Origin: Bacteroidetes bacterium B1(2017)
GTDB lineage: Bacteria; Bacteroidota; Bacteroidia; UKL13-3
Assembly: GCA_002256395.1 (NCBI GenBank)
Contig: NKJG01000005.1
Coordinates: 1-64,000 of the forward strand
Length of the DNA: 64,000 bases
Reading direction: 5' to 3'
Below are positions 10,048 through 19,498 of this stretch, piece by piece. Under the pieces are notes generated by a model that was given only the letters and a program-made list of their open reading frames with translations, was not told the DNA's origin and made no database searches. The stretch's first letter is position 1, and every line of letters starts with the position of its first letter. Both the position numbers and the translations under genes were made by a program.

Positions 10048-10764
10048 CTATTCTACCCTACAATAAGGTAAAATCAAATTGTAAATAGAATCGTTAACTA
10101 ATTTAATATTCTTTATATCCTCTAGCTTTTTATAGGCTCCATGTTGAACGCGATAATTTACCAAGGCATTTGAAAGTGTGTATTTAAAATAGGGATGCTT
10201 TTTAAGTGTTTCTACTGCAACTTCATTTAAATTAAATGTTACCGCTAGGCTAGGATTTAAAGTGATTTTCTCCTCCAAATCATACAAGACATCTTCTTTA
10301 AAACCATAAATCTCGAGCAATTGATTTAAGGAAATAAAGCCACCTAATCGTGTGCGATAAGCAATTATTCTGGCCGCCAAAACAGGTCCAATCTTAGGAA
10401 GCTTAACCAGGGCAACACTATCAGCTGAATTAAGCTCTACTAGCTGCGGAACACCCTTTTTTAGTGAGCTAGTAAACGTATCTTTCACATACTTATTCGT
10501 CTTAAAATCCTTATAATTTGCCTGCTTAAAAGCATATCTACCATACGATTTGTTGTTAGACGAGAAAGGAGTTGAATCCACTTGATTTAGCTCAACAAAA
10601 TATGCCTCTGGAATGGGCTTCAATTCGGTAAAGGTAAAAGCAGAATAAAGCATACTTATGGCTTGCAATAGAAAAAGCAAACCTAAAAGACTTATCAGTC
10701 CTTTGCGTTCTGTTTTATTAAAATAAAAATAGGTTTGAAAAAAAACCTTAATCCTCCTTTTCAT
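10048..10764 (-). CDS. Membrane-anchored helix-hairpin-helix (ComEA-like) protein
   Basis: The 238-residue product has one transmembrane segment near residues 22-42 (GLISLLGLLFLLQ) followed by two helix-hairpin-helix units. The first is LPKIGPVLAARIIAYR with GGFISLNQLLEIYG. The second, near the C-terminus, is HPYFKYTLSNALVNYR with GAYKKLEDI. HhH units bind DNA non-specifically, as in ComEA, the periplasmic DNA receptor of competence, but many Bacteroidota carry such proteins with no proven role in uptake. It starts inside the end of the 53-residue membrane protein gene (17-nt overlap). Confidence 0.8.
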   Translation of the reverse strand: MKRRIKVFFQTYFYFNKTERKGLISLLGLLFLLQAISMLYSAFTFTELKPIPEAYFVELNQVDSTPFSSNNKSYGRYAFKQANYKDFKTNKYVKDTFTSSLKKGVPQLVELNSADSVALVKLPKIGPVLAARIIAYRTRLGGFISLNQLLEIYGFKEDVLYDLEEKITLNPSLAVTFNLNEVAVETLKKHPYFKYTLSNALVNYRVQHGAYKKLEDIKNIKLVNDSIYNLILPYCRVE

Positions 10765-10909
10765 CCCTTCTAAGATTTTTATTAATCTTGGGATTCTTTA
10801 CAAAGAAATAGTAGAGTAAAAAAACAACCACACCTGCAAAAAACAGTTCGGTTAAAAACCAAAACGTAAAGCTGGCTGGTTCAGCCGCTGTTAGAAGAAT
10901 CATTTTCAT
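10748..10909 (-). CDS. Small single-pass membrane protein (53 aa)
   Basis: An ATG at 10909 overlaps the stop of the RmlD-like gene as ATGA, and the 53-codon frame ends 17 nt inside the next gene. The product has a hydrophobic stretch from about residue 14 to 37 followed by a strongly charged tail ending RRDEKED, so it reads as a real tail-charged membrane peptide. Tight coupling on both sides argues for translation. No family is recognised. A role linked to the following HhH protein is possible but only inferred from position. Confidence 0.7.
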   Translation of the reverse strand: MKMILLTAAEPASFTFWFLTELFFAGVVVFLLYYFFVKNPKINKNLRRDEKED

Positions 10910-11811
10910 TTGTGTGCGTTTAATTGGTTATCTAATAAAGCCAAACCTTCCTCAAAACTTCTCGGAGCATATCCAAGTTCTTTTATAGCTTTATCCAACC
11001 TAAAACCAGTTATTGGTGGTCGTTTAGCAGGTTGCTTGATTCCTTCACTGGTAGAAATATTTAAGAGTGATTTATCTAATTTCCAATAGGTGGCCACTCT
11101 ATAAACCAAATCAAAAACGCTCATAAAATCTCTACCCGAAATATTATAAATTCCAGTTGCTTTTTGTTCTGCTATAAGTGAGCAGCCAATGGCCAAATCT
11201 TCGGCTAAGGTTGGGGTTCTAAATTGATCCGAAACCACATTAATAGGTTTGCCACTTTCAAGTGCGCCCTTTGCCCAAAGAACAATATTACTTCGGCTCA
11301 TATCGCTTACAATACCATATACCAAAACGGTTCTGGCAATACCCCAACTTTTACTAGTTGCCATAAGCAACTCCTCTGCCTTTAATTTTGATAAGCCGTA
11401 ATAACTTACCGGGTTGGGTTTTTCTAATTCATCTATCGGCCCATGAGTTCCTTCAAAAATAAAGTCGGTTGAAAGATGAACTAAATGGCAATTATGTTCA
11501 TTACATGCCTCAATTAAAAATCGAACTGATTCAATATTTAACAAATCGCAGGCTTCTCGTTCCGATTCGCAGGCATCCACATTTGTCATAGCCGCTGTAT
11601 TGATAACGGCATCTGGTTTATGCAAGGCAATTACACGCAAAACATCTGCTCTATTGGTTACATCTAAACTTTCATAGGTATAACCACCTTTATCGGCAAA
11701 TCTATCCTCGCCTCTAGCGGTGGCAATTAATTGGTGTTCTGGTTTTGTTTTGTAGAGTTCAATTAATTTCTGACCCAACAAACCATTGCTTCCTGTAATG
11801 AGTACTTTCAT
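10906..11811 (-). CDS. dTDP-4-dehydrorhamnose reductase-like (RmlD) SDR protein
   Basis: An extended short-chain dehydrogenase of 301 residues. It starts with the NAD(P)-binding motif ITGSNGLLGQKL and contains INTAAMTNVDACE, HLSTDFIFEG and a PVSYYGLSKLKAE segment carrying the catalytic YxxxK. RmlD reduces dTDP-4-keto-rhamnose in dTDP-L-rhamnose synthesis. Related reductases act on other nucleotide sugars, and rmlABC are not nearby, so the substrate is uncertain. The frame stays open upstream to 12039, but ATG 11811 places MKVLITGSNG at the N-terminus as expected; the extra 76 residues have no family resemblance. Confidence 0.85.
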   Translation of the reverse strand: MKVLITGSNGLLGQKLIELYKTKPEHQLIATARGEDRFADKGGYTYESLDVTNRADVLRVIALHKPDAVINTAAMTNVDACESEREACDLLNIESVRFLIEACNEHNCHLVHLSTDFIFEGTHGPIDELEKPNPVSYYGLSKLKAEELLMATSKSWGIARTVLVYGIVSDMSRSNIVLWAKGALESGKPINVVSDQFRTPTLAEDLAIGCSLIAEQKATGIYNISGRDFMSVFDLVYRVATYWKLDKSLLNISTSEGIKQPAKRPPITGFRLDKAIKELGYAPRSFEEGLALLDNQLNAHK

Positions 11812-12064
11812 CGCGTTAATTTGAAATGTTGCCGCAATATCTGAAAAAAGTGCGGATTTAGTTCTGAGCAAAATCTCAAAACGCAATATTGAATACCCTT
11901 TTATTCGAAATGCGCTGTACAGCATGATATAAGCCTGCAAAAAACATTTTCGTGTTTCTAGGATTTTTGTTGCTGAACTACTCCTTTTAGGTTCTTGCAA
12001 ATATGAGGCAATAAAAAATAGAAAGGATTTTACAAACAATCTGCCACTCTGTCATAAAATCACC

Positions 12065-12072
12065 TATATTTG
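12065..12072 (+). promoter_or_regulatory. -7 box upstream of miaB
   Basis: TATATTTG matches TAnnTTTG and lies 21 nt before the miaB ATG. A convincing -33 element was not seen. Confidence 0.5.
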
Positions 12073-12093
12073 CCCACCTAAAAATTTATTTGA

Positions 12094-13479
12094 ATGAGAG
12101 GAGTACTAGCAGATACCATTCCTGAAACCGCTACCAGAAACCTATACATAGAAACCTATGGTTGTGCTATGAATTTAGCCGACAGTGAAGTTGTTGCCTC
12201 AATTATGGCAGATAAAGGCTTTAAAACCACCCAAGAGATGAAAGATGCAGATGTGATTTTTGTAAACACATGTGCCATTAGAGACAATGCCGAATCGCAT
12301 GTTTGGGGCAGGTTAAAAGAAATGAGACCTTACAAACGAAGCAATCCAGGACTAATAATTGGCGTTTTAGGGTGTATGGCCGAGCGTTTAAAAACACAAC
12401 TTCTAGAAAAGGAGCAAATAATAGACCTGATCGTTGGGCCAGATGCCTATCGCGATATCCCACAATTGATAACTCAGGTGGAGGAAGGTCAGAAGGCCGT
12501 AAATGTGCTTTTATCAAGGGAAGAAACCTATGCCGAAATTACTCCCGTTCGTTTAAGTTCGAATGGTGTTACTGCATTTATAAGCATCATGAGAGGCTGC
12601 GATAATATGTGTTCGTTTTGTGTGGTTCCTTTTACTAGAGGCAGAGAAAGAAGCAGAGACTCTGAATCCATTGTAAATGAAGCACGAGAATTATACACGG
12701 CTGGATACAAAGAGGTAAGCTTGTTGGGTCAAAACGTTGACTCCTATAAAGAACTAGATTTGGAAGGCAACATTATTTGCAACTTTGCACAATTACTAGA
12801 AAAGGTTGCCTTAATAGCTCCAGATTTAAGAGTGCGCTTTAGTAGCTCGCACCCTAAAGACATTACTGATGAGGTTTTGTTTACCATGAAAAAGTATACC
12901 AATATCTGCAAGCATATTCACTTCCCAATTCAATCTGGTAACTCAAGGGTATTAGCATTAATGAACCGAACCTATGATAATGCTTGGTTAAAAATGCGCC
13001 TCGAACGAATTAAAGAAGTGTTGCCAAATTGCGGAATTTCAACCGATATTATTTCTGGATTTTGCACCGAAACAGAAGAAGAACATCAAGATACCATTGA
13101 ACTCATGAGGTTTGCAAAATTCAACTTTGCGTTTATGTACCAATACAGCGAACGACCAGGTACATTGGCCGCTCGCAGGTATGCAGATGATATTCCAGCA
13201 GAGGTAAAACTAAAACGACTTCAAGAAATTATTGTGGTTCAACATGAAAACAGTATGGCTTTAAATAATGCCGAAATTGGTAAGGTTCAAACCGTATTAA
13301 TTGAAGGTTTCTCGAAACGCTCTGAAAACGATTTAAGAGGAAGAAGCGACAAGAGTGCTTTGGTTTTATTTCCAGCAGAGAATTATAAAAAAGGACAATA
13401 TGTAAAAGTGCTTATTGAACGAGCATCTCAAACATCCTTATTTGGAAAGGTAATTGAATTAGTAGATTTCAATAACTAA
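12094..13479 (+). CDS. miaB: tRNA-2-methylthio-N6-dimethylallyladenosine synthase MiaB
   Basis: A radical-SAM methylthiotransferase that converts i6A37 to ms2i6A37 in tRNAs reading UNN codons. The N-terminal domain holds the auxiliary cluster cysteines Cys24 (TYGCAMN), Cys60 (VNTCAIRD) and Cys94 (LGCMAER). The radical-SAM cluster cysteines are Cys169, Cys173 and Cys176 in [10 protein letters not shown]. The last 65 or so residues form the TRAM RNA-binding domain. The length of 461 is normal. The signature CAMNLADSE separates it from RimO and MtaB. It is followed after 27 nt by the MtfA-like gene. Confidence 0.96.
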   Translation: MRGVLADTIPETATRNLYIETYGCAMNLADSEVVASIMADKGFKTTQEMKDADVIFVNTCAIRDNAESHVWGRLKEMRPYKRSNPGLIIGVLGCMAERLKTQLLEKEQIIDLIVGPDAYRDIPQLITQVEEGQKAVNVLLSREETYAEITPVRLSSNGVTAFISIMRGCDNMCSFCVVPFTRGRERSRDSESIVNEARELYTAGYKEVSLLGQNVDSYKELDLEGNIICNFAQLLEKVALIAPDLRVRFSSSHPKDITDEVLFTMKKYTNICKHIHFPIQSGNSRVLALMNRTYDNAWLKMRLERIKEVLPNCGISTDIISGFCTETEEEHQDTIELMRFAKFNFAFMYQYSERPGTLAARRYADDIPAEVKLKRLQEIIVVQHENSMALNNAEIGKVQTVLIEGFSKRSENDLRGRSDKSALVLFPAENYKKGQYVKVLIERASQTSLFGKVIELVDFNN

Positions 13480-13506
13480 AATTGGGTTCATAAACACCAA
13501 ACAAAA

Positions 13507-14799
13507 ATGAATAAGGCCTTCTTTGAACAGTGGGATTCTTTTCTATATAAATATCATTTATACTATAGAAATCTTAGCCTAAAGGGAAAGGAACGCTTTG
13601 TAAAACGGGTAGAATCTATCTACCTAAACGTAGAAATAATTGGGAAAGAAGGACAAGAAATTAATCCAGAAATAAGCATTCTGGTAGTTTCTAATTTAGT
13701 TGAATTAACTTTTGGATTGAAGGAGTTTTGGCTATTTGGATATGAATATATTTACCTTTACCCTGAAGCCTTTGAAATAAAAAAAACAGGACAAACAGTT
13801 AGCGGTTCAACCTACCAAAATAAAATTATTGCTCTTTCGTGGCAAGACTTTGCAAAGGATCATTTAAAGGCAAATGACGGAAGAAATATAAGTTTGGCTC
13901 AATATGCCTTAGCGCTAATAAGAACAGTGCTTAACGGCAAACAGTATGACATCCATTTTGGCAGTTATATGGATACTTGGTTTGAAATTATTAAGAAAGA
14001 ATGTTTGCTTAAATCGAACCGAGATACCATGCAACAATTGGATGAAAACCCAGAGGATCTAAACCATGTATTCTCGAAATGTGTGGAGATGTTTTTTGAG
14101 AAGCCTGAACTCTTCAGAAAAGAGCTTCCTACCTCCTATGCCCATTTATGTTTATTGTTGAACCAAGACCCCTTAAACAGCGCCGACGATTACACCTATG
14201 ACAGGCAAAGGTTATCAAAGGCAAATGTTTTACAATCCTTACCCAAAGCAATACCCATTAATTATAAATACAAAGAATGGCATTGGGCGTATAATTTCCC
14301 GTTTTTCGGACTCACCATTTGCCCGGTAGTGCTCTATTTCCTTTCCGAGACTTTGTTGGTTCAAACCGACCTTATACTTAGCTTTATTTTGGTTACTGGA
14401 ATTACCCTTTCTATACTTGGTATTAAGTTCTTTAAAGACCTTGGTTTATTTAAAAATACCTGGCTCATCTTTGTAAATGGAGTTTTGGGGTATAGCCCAG
14501 TATTGGTTTGCACTCTATTAGTCGTTAACCACCTACATGGATGGGAATTCTCTGCCAAAACAAGCAAACATGAAATAGCCAGCTTTTATTCAAAGGAGGG
14601 CTATAGCAATAATACCCAAACACGAATAATAACCTTCAATTTTAGTGATGATTTTCTACTTGATTTTCCAAAAGCACGAACTTTTGAAAAGTTTGAAATT
14701 CTTCCCACGAATAGCCTGACATTTTTTAACGGAGTGTCGTATGAAATACGCCATGGACTAATTGGCATACCAATTGTAACAAAACGAGAACTATATTAA
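13507..14799 (+). CDS. MtfA-like membrane protein with apparently lost zinc site
   Basis: The first half of this 430-residue protein resembles the MtfA/M90 zinc-peptidase family (YEYIYLYPEAF, a W-rich strand, then a helix in the catalytic position). Where MtfA proteins have a HExxH helix preceded by Asn, this one reads NISLAQYAL (AQYAL at 131-135), so both histidines and the glutamate are replaced. Three hydrophobic segments follow at about 263-281, 288-306 and 319-340, then a soluble tail. I infer a pseudoenzyme that kept the fold and gained a membrane part. It sits between miaB and the sigma-54 activator, whose ATG begins 1 nt after its stop. The family assignment itself is by motif memory and is moderate. 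Confidence 0.55.
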   Translation: MNKAFFEQWDSFLYKYHLYYRNLSLKGKERFVKRVESIYLNVEIIGKEGQEINPEISILVVSNLVELTFGLKEFWLFGYEYIYLYPEAFEIKKTGQTVSGSTYQNKIIALSWQDFAKDHLKANDGRNISLAQYALALIRTVLNGKQYDIHFGSYMDTWFEIIKKECLLKSNRDTMQQLDENPEDLNHVFSKCVEMFFEKPELFRKELPTSYAHLCLLLNQDPLNSADDYTYDRQRLSKANVLQSLPKAIPINYKYKEWHWAYNFPFFGLTICPVVLYFLSETLLVQTDLILSFILVTGITLSILGIKFFKDLGLFKNTWLIFVNGVLGYSPVLVCTLLVVNHLHGWEFSAKTSKHEIASFYSKEGYSNNTQTRIITFNFSDDFLLDFPKARTFEKFEILPTNSLTFFNGVSYEIRHGLIGIPIVTKRELY

Positions 14800-14800
14800 T

Positions 14801-16033
14801 ATGAATTTACAAGACATTAAGCAACGATTTGAAATTATTGGCAATTCGCCATTATTAAATATTGCTCTTGAAACAGCGGTAAAAGTTGCGGCAACAGATA
14901 TTACGGTTTTAATTAATGGCGAAAGCGGCGTAGGTAAAGAAGCTTTCTCAAAAATTATTCATTCATTAAGTAATAGAAAACACGGCCCTTTTATAGCTGT
15001 AAACTGCGGTGCCATACCCGAAGGCACCATTGATAGCGAACTATTTGGGCATGAGAAAGGTTCGTTTACTGGAGCACATGATACCCGTAAAGGATATTTT
15101 GAAACCGTAAGTGGAGGAACCATTTTCTTGGATGAAATTGGCGAATTACCCTTAGAAACTCAGGCTAGGTTATTGAGGATTTTGGAAAGCGGAGAATTTA
15201 TTAAAGTAGGTTCGAGCAAAGTACAAAAAACAGATGTGCGCATAGTGGCTGCAACCAACCGCGATTTAATGGATTTATCGTATAAAGGAAAGTTTAGAGA
15301 AGATCTGTATTACCGCTTATCTACGGTACCTATCAAAGTGCCATCGTTAAGAGAACGCAAAGAGGATATTCATATTTTATTTAGAAAATTTAGCGCCGAT
15401 TTTGCCGAAAAATACCGCTCTAAACCAGTAACCTTGGAAGCTGATGCGCTAAATTTATTGCAACATTATACCTGGCCTGGAAACATCAGACAATTAAAAA
15501 ATATTGCCGAACAATTATCTGTTTTGGATGAAGATAAAATTGTGAACGGCCCAGAACTTAGCAGAGTTTTGCCTCCTGAAAAACCAGGATTACCAATGCT
15601 TATCGGCTCGCATGCACCCGAGCAACAATTTAGTGAGCGCGATATTTTTTATAAAGTACTCTATGATTTACGCAAAGATTTAAGCGACCTAAAATCGATT
15701 GTATTTGATTTAATGCAAGGCAACCAAGGGAAACATACATCTGAAGGAAATAATGCCTTTAGAGATGCTTTTGTTAGGGAAGAGCAACCTGTAACTAACA
15801 ATAGCAACTTTGTTAATATTCCCACCCCTACTAGTAATACTCATGCCCCGCAAATTATTGATATTACCGAGGCTCAATCTGAACCCGAATCATTAAGTAT
15901 TGAAGAAAAGGAAATAGAGTTGATACGCAAATCATTGAAAAAACACAATGGAAAACGCAAGCGTGCCGCTCAAGAATTAGGCATTTCTGAACGCACACTT
16001 TATAGAAAAATTAAGCAATACGATTTAGAATAA
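14801..16033 (+). CDS. Sigma-54-dependent transcriptional activator lacking a receiver domain
   Basis: A 410-residue bacterial enhancer-binding protein. The AAA+ domain begins almost at once, with Walker A GESGVGKE, the sigma-54-contacting loop GSFTGA (a conservative GAFTGA variant), Walker B FLDEIGELP, AATNRDL and the arginine-finger segment FREDLYYRLS. The C-terminus is a Fis-type helix-turn-helix (RAAQELGISERTLYRKI). There is no N-terminal receiver, GAF or PAS domain, so activity may be controlled by expression or a partner protein. The roughly 100-residue linker before the HTH is Thr/Asn-rich. Targets are unknown. Confidence 0.93.
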   Translation: MNLQDIKQRFEIIGNSPLLNIALETAVKVAATDITVLINGESGVGKEAFSKIIHSLSNRKHGPFIAVNCGAIPEGTIDSELFGHEKGSFTGAHDTRKGYFETVSGGTIFLDEIGELPLETQARLLRILESGEFIKVGSSKVQKTDVRIVAATNRDLMDLSYKGKFREDLYYRLSTVPIKVPSLRERKEDIHILFRKFSADFAEKYRSKPVTLEADALNLLQHYTWPGNIRQLKNIAEQLSVLDEDKIVNGPELSRVLPPEKPGLPMLIGSHAPEQQFSERDIFYKVLYDLRKDLSDLKSIVFDLMQGNQGKHTSEGNNAFRDAFVREEQPVTNNSNFVNIPTPTSNTHAPQIIDITEAQSEPESLSIEEKEIELIRKSLKKHNGKRKRAAQELGISERTLYRKIKQYDLE

Positions 16034-16086
16034 GGTATTTCGGAAGATAATTACATAGGCTTTACATTGCAGCATAAATAAAAACC

Positions 16087-16094
16087 TATGTTTG
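16087..16094 (+). promoter_or_regulatory. -7 box directly before the 16099 gene
   Basis: TATGTTTG matches TAnnTTTG only 4 nt before the ATG at 16099. Either the mRNA is nearly leaderless or translation starts at a later ATG (16117 or 16144). Confidence 0.5.
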
Positions 16095-16098
16095 CAAA

Positions 16099-16788
16099 AT
16101 GCCTGTAAAAGAAACAATGCTCGATATTTTGCATTTGCATATAATGGAGCCCACTACTGTATTTACCAATTTAATTATGGGTGGATTGTGTTTCGTTTTC
16201 TTTAATAGGCTGAAGAAAGAACCTGTGCATTATAAACTAGGCTCTAACTGGAAATTCTTCTTCCTTTTTATGGGAATTGCGAGCATTATTGGAGCACTTA
16301 CCCATGGTTTGAAAAGCTATTTTGGCCAAGACGATTACTATTTTGTATGGTTACTCATGAATTTGGCTGGCATTCCATGCTCGTATTTTTTGCTCCAAGC
16401 AAATATTGAATTATCAAAGCTGAACCAAGAGTTAAAGAAAAAGCTAAAACTTACATCCATTGTATTAACAGCAATATTAACCATTTTGGTAATTATGCTA
16501 AACAACTTTTTACTTGTTAAATTAAATGCAGGCTTTGTTATAGGTTTAACTCTCTTCAATCACTTTAAAACCTATCGCAGTGGCTTTATTGGCAGCGGGT
16601 TTATTCTTCTTGGATTTACCATTAGCACAAGTTCTCTTTTGGTTCATGGCTTAAAAATATCTTATAGCGAATGGTTTAATTATAAAGATATAAGCCACGT
16701 AATAATGAGCATTAGCCTGTATATAATTTTCTTAGGAGTAATGGAGAAAATGAAACTAGCTGGCCTTGAAACAGAAAAGGCCCGGTAA
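16099..16788 (+). CDS. Multi-pass membrane protein of unknown function
   Basis: A 229-residue protein with about seven hydrophobic segments spread along its length, the first starting near residue 17, and a short charged C-terminal tail (MKLAGLETEKAR). I do not recognise a functional family. THGLKSYFG and a second LVHGLKISYS repeat-like motif in the other half suggest two similar halves with a conserved His. The first ATG lies only 4 nt after a -7 box, so the true start could be Met7 or Met16. The gene ends inside a bidirectional terminator shared with the pyrophosphatase gene. Confidence 0.75.
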   Translation: MPVKETMLDILHLHIMEPTTVFTNLIMGGLCFVFFNRLKKEPVHYKLGSNWKFFFLFMGIASIIGALTHGLKSYFGQDDYYFVWLLMNLAGIPCSYFLLQANIELSKLNQELKKKLKLTSIVLTAILTILVIMLNNFLLVKLNAGFVIGLTLFNHFKTYRSGFIGSGFILLGFTISTSSLLVHGLKISYSEWFNYKDISHVIMSISLYIIFLGVMEKMKLAGLETEKAR

Positions 16789-16802
16789 TTACCGAGCCTT
16801 TT
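16775..16802. terminator. Bidirectional rho-independent terminator
   Basis: A nearly perfect 28-nt palindrome, AAAAGGC-CCGGTAATTACCG-AGCCTTTT, has one internal mismatch and A/T tracts on both sides. It lies between the convergent genes ending at 16788 (+) and 16826 (-). Confidence 0.8.
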
Positions 16803-16825
16803 CAAAATATAGTTTTTATTAAAGA

Positions 16826-19351
16826 TTAGTGTTTGCACTCGCCTTTTTCTTTTCCTTCTTCGCAGCATTTGCCTTTGGTTTCGCTATGCGATTTAACACA
16901 CGCATCACCACAAGATTTAGCACATTCTTCTGCCGTTTTGCAGCCTTTTTCGCACGACTCCATGCATGGCTTATCACACGATTTGCTCATCATGGTTTTG
17001 CAATGCTCTTTGCATTTGGCTTCATCAAATTTACCATCGGCGCCATACATACTTAAGCACATTTCTTTTTGCTCAGCAGTACATGCATTGCTATCGCAAT
17101 AAGCAGCACACTCTTCTTTGGTCATTGTCATGCAACGGCTCATATCGCAATTACCCATATCCATTTGGCATTTGCTCATATCCATGGTACATTCCATTCC
17201 TTGGCCATGCATCATTAATCTAGCTTGGTCTGCTTTCATCCCACCTTCAACAGCGATATAAGGAGCAATAACTAAAGAAACGATAGACATTAATTTAATC
17301 AAAATATTCATCGATGGACCAGAAGTATCTTTAAATGGATCACCTACTGTATCACCTGTTACAGAAGCTTTATGTGGCTCAGATTTTTTGTAGAACATTT
17401 CGCCATTAATCATCACTCCTTTTTCGAATGATTTTTTAGCATTATCCCAAGCACCACCCGCATTAGATTGGAAAATACCCATTAGTACACCACTTACGGT
17501 AACGCCAGCTAATAAACCACCTAATACTTCTGGACCAAACGTAAAACCAACAATTACCGGTGTAATTAAAGCAATAGCACCAGGTAACATCATTTCACGA
17601 ATAGAAGCTTTTGTAGAGATAGCCACACACTTTTCGTATTCAGGTTTTGCTTTGTATTCCATAATTCCTGGAATTTCGCGGAACTGACGACGAACTTCTT
17701 GCACCATATCCATAGCCGCTTTACCAACCGCTTGAATACAAAGAGCAGAGAAAATAAATGGAATCATACCACCTACAAATAAACCAGCTAAAACTGGAGC
17801 CTTGTAAATATCAATGGCATCAATACCAGCAATACCCACAAATGCAGCAAACAATGCTAAAGAAGTTAAAGCTGCAGAAGCAATTGCAAAACCTTTACCG
17901 GTAGCAGCAGTGGTATTGCCTACCGCATCTAAATTATCAGTACGCTCGCGAACTTCAGGAGGCAATTGACTCATTTCGGCAATACCACCAGCATTATCTG
18001 CAATAGGACCAAATGCATCAATTGCTAATTGCATAGCAGTTGTAGCCATCATACCTGCAGCAGCAATAGCTACCCCATATAAACCTGCAAAATGGTAAGA
18101 TAACATAATACCACCAGCTAAAGTTAAAATAGGAATAACAGTTGATTTCATACCTACTGATAAACCACCAATGATATTAGTAGCATGACCAGTAGATGAT
18201 TGTTGAATAATAGATAAAACTGGACCTTTACCCATGGCAGTGTAATATTCGGTTACGATACTCATGATAGCACCTACAACCGTACCAACTAAAATGGCAT
18301 AGAATACACTTATTTTTGAGAATTCATATCCACGTAAATTCAAGGTATCAGGTAACATCATATCAACGATGAAGTAAGAAGCTACAACCGTTAATAGCAT
18401 AGACGACCAGTTACCCATGTTTAAGGCATTTTGTACATTCGATTTATCGTCTTTAATAGTAACGAACCAAGTTCCAACGATAGAGAAAAGAATTCCTAAA
18501 CCACAAATTACCATTGGTAATAAGATTGGCGACATTCCACCAAATTTATCTGTAACGGTAATTTCTTGACCCAATACCATGGTAGCAAGAATGGTTGCTA
18601 CGTATGAACCAAATAAATCGGCACCCATACCAGCAACGTCACCTACGTTATCACCAACGTTATCGGCAATAGTTGCAGGATTTCTAACATCATCTTCAGG
18701 AATACCAGCTTCTACCTTACCTACTAAATCGGCACCCACATCGGCAGCTTTGGTATAAATACCACCACCCACACGAGCAAATAAAGCGATAGACTCAGCA
18801 CCTAATGAGAAACCAGTTAAAACTTCAATCGCTGTCTTAACAGTTTCTGTACCTAAATCGGCAAATATTTTTAAGAACACTATAAACAATCCACCTAAAC
18901 CTAAAACAGCTAAGCCAGCAACACCTAAGCCCATTACTGTACCACCCGTAAACGAAACCTTTAAGGCTTGCTTTAAGCTAGTACGAGCAGCTTGAGTAGT
19001 TCTAACATTTGCTTTGGTTGCAACCTTCATTCCAATATACCCAGCAGTAGCAGAAAATACTGCACCAATAATAAAGGCAATTGAAATAATCCAGCTTGAG
19101 TGGATAGGTTTTCCATTAATTTCATGGATAGTACCAGAGTAGGCAAGTAAAATAGCAGCAAAGGTTACAAAGATGCCAAGTACTTTCCATTCGGCTTTTA
19201 AGAAGGCCATTGCTCCATCTGCAATATAACCAGCGAGCTCTTGCATTTTGGCATCACCAGCATCTTGCTTAGAAACCCATGCACTTTTAATAGCCATCAC
19301 TATGAGGCCAACTACCCCTAGGGCAGGAATCAGGTAAATCAGTTCTGTCAT
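16826..19351 (-). CDS. hppA: Membrane-bound K+-dependent pyrophosphatase (ion pump) with Cys/Met-rich C-terminal tail
   Basis: An integral membrane pyrophosphatase that couples PPi hydrolysis to Na+ and/or H+ export. The core of about 710 residues has the acidic active-site blocks [18 protein letters not shown] and [18 protein letters not shown] and a second set of Asp motifs near the C-terminus. [10 protein letters not shown] has Ala where K+-independent enzymes have Lys, indicating the K+-dependent, often Na+-pumping, type. Residues about 715-841 form a hydrophilic tail with 20 cysteines plus many Met and several His, absent from ordinary family members. Both termini of this family face away from the cytoplasm, so the tail would be periplasmic. 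The tail is in frame and uninterrupted up to the terminator. Confidence 0.93.
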   Translation of the reverse strand: MTELIYLIPALGVVGLIVMAIKSAWVSKQDAGDAKMQELAGYIADGAMAFLKAEWKVLGIFVTFAAILLAYSGTIHEINGKPIHSSWIISIAFIIGAVFSATAGYIGMKVATKANVRTTQAARTSLKQALKVSFTGGTVMGLGVAGLAVLGLGGLFIVFLKIFADLGTETVKTAIEVLTGFSLGAESIALFARVGGGIYTKAADVGADLVGKVEAGIPEDDVRNPATIADNVGDNVGDVAGMGADLFGSYVATILATMVLGQEITVTDKFGGMSPILLPMVICGLGILFSIVGTWFVTIKDDKSNVQNALNMGNWSSMLLTVVASYFIVDMMLPDTLNLRGYEFSKISVFYAILVGTVVGAIMSIVTEYYTAMGKGPVLSIIQQSSTGHATNIIGGLSVGMKSTVIPILTLAGGIMLSYHFAGLYGVAIAAAGMMATTAMQLAIDAFGPIADNAGGIAEMSQLPPEVRERTDNLDAVGNTTAATGKGFAIASAALTSLALFAAFVGIAGIDAIDIYKAPVLAGLFVGGMIPFIFSALCIQAVGKAAMDMVQEVRRQFREIPGIMEYKAKPEYEKCVAISTKASIREMMLPGAIALITPVIVGFTFGPEVLGGLLAGVTVSGVLMGIFQSNAGGAWDNAKKSFEKGVMINGEMFYKKSEPHKASVTGDTVGDPFKDTSGPSMNILIKLMSIVSLVIAPYIAVEGGMKADQARLMMHGQGMECTMDMSKCQMDMGNCDMSRCMTMTKEECAAYCDSNACTAEQKEMCLSMYGADGKFDEAKCKEHCKTMMSKSCDKPCMESCEKGCKTAEECAKSCGDACVKSHSETKGKCCEEGKEKGECKH

Positions 19352-19389
19352 AATTTTTCCTATATTTTGTATTTTTCTTTTAGAGCTTG

Positions 19390-19421
19390 CAAAAATAGGG
19401 ATTGGCAGGCATTTTTAACAA
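19390..19421 (-). promoter_or_regulatory. Promoter of the pyrophosphatase gene
   Basis: On the minus strand, TTG (19421-19419), a 21-nt spacer and TATTTTTG (19397-19390) match the TTTG/TAnnTTTG Bacteroidota promoter, leaving a leader of about 35 nt before ATG 19351. Confidence 0.6.
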
Positions 19422-19498
19422 GGAAAAATTAAAGTTCCTATTGGTTAATAATCAATCATTTAAACGCAATTAACGTATTTGAAGCAAAAATCATAGCT

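Noticed and set aside
12303..12605. Plus-strand open frame of 100 codons inside miaB
   Set aside because: It lies in another frame of a well-supported gene and its product has no domain-like composition.
16829..17223. Several overlapping plus-strand open frames opposite the pyrophosphatase tail
   Set aside because: They arise from the Cys/Lys/Glu-rich codons of the minus-strand tail and give low-complexity Phe/Ala/His-rich products without start signals.
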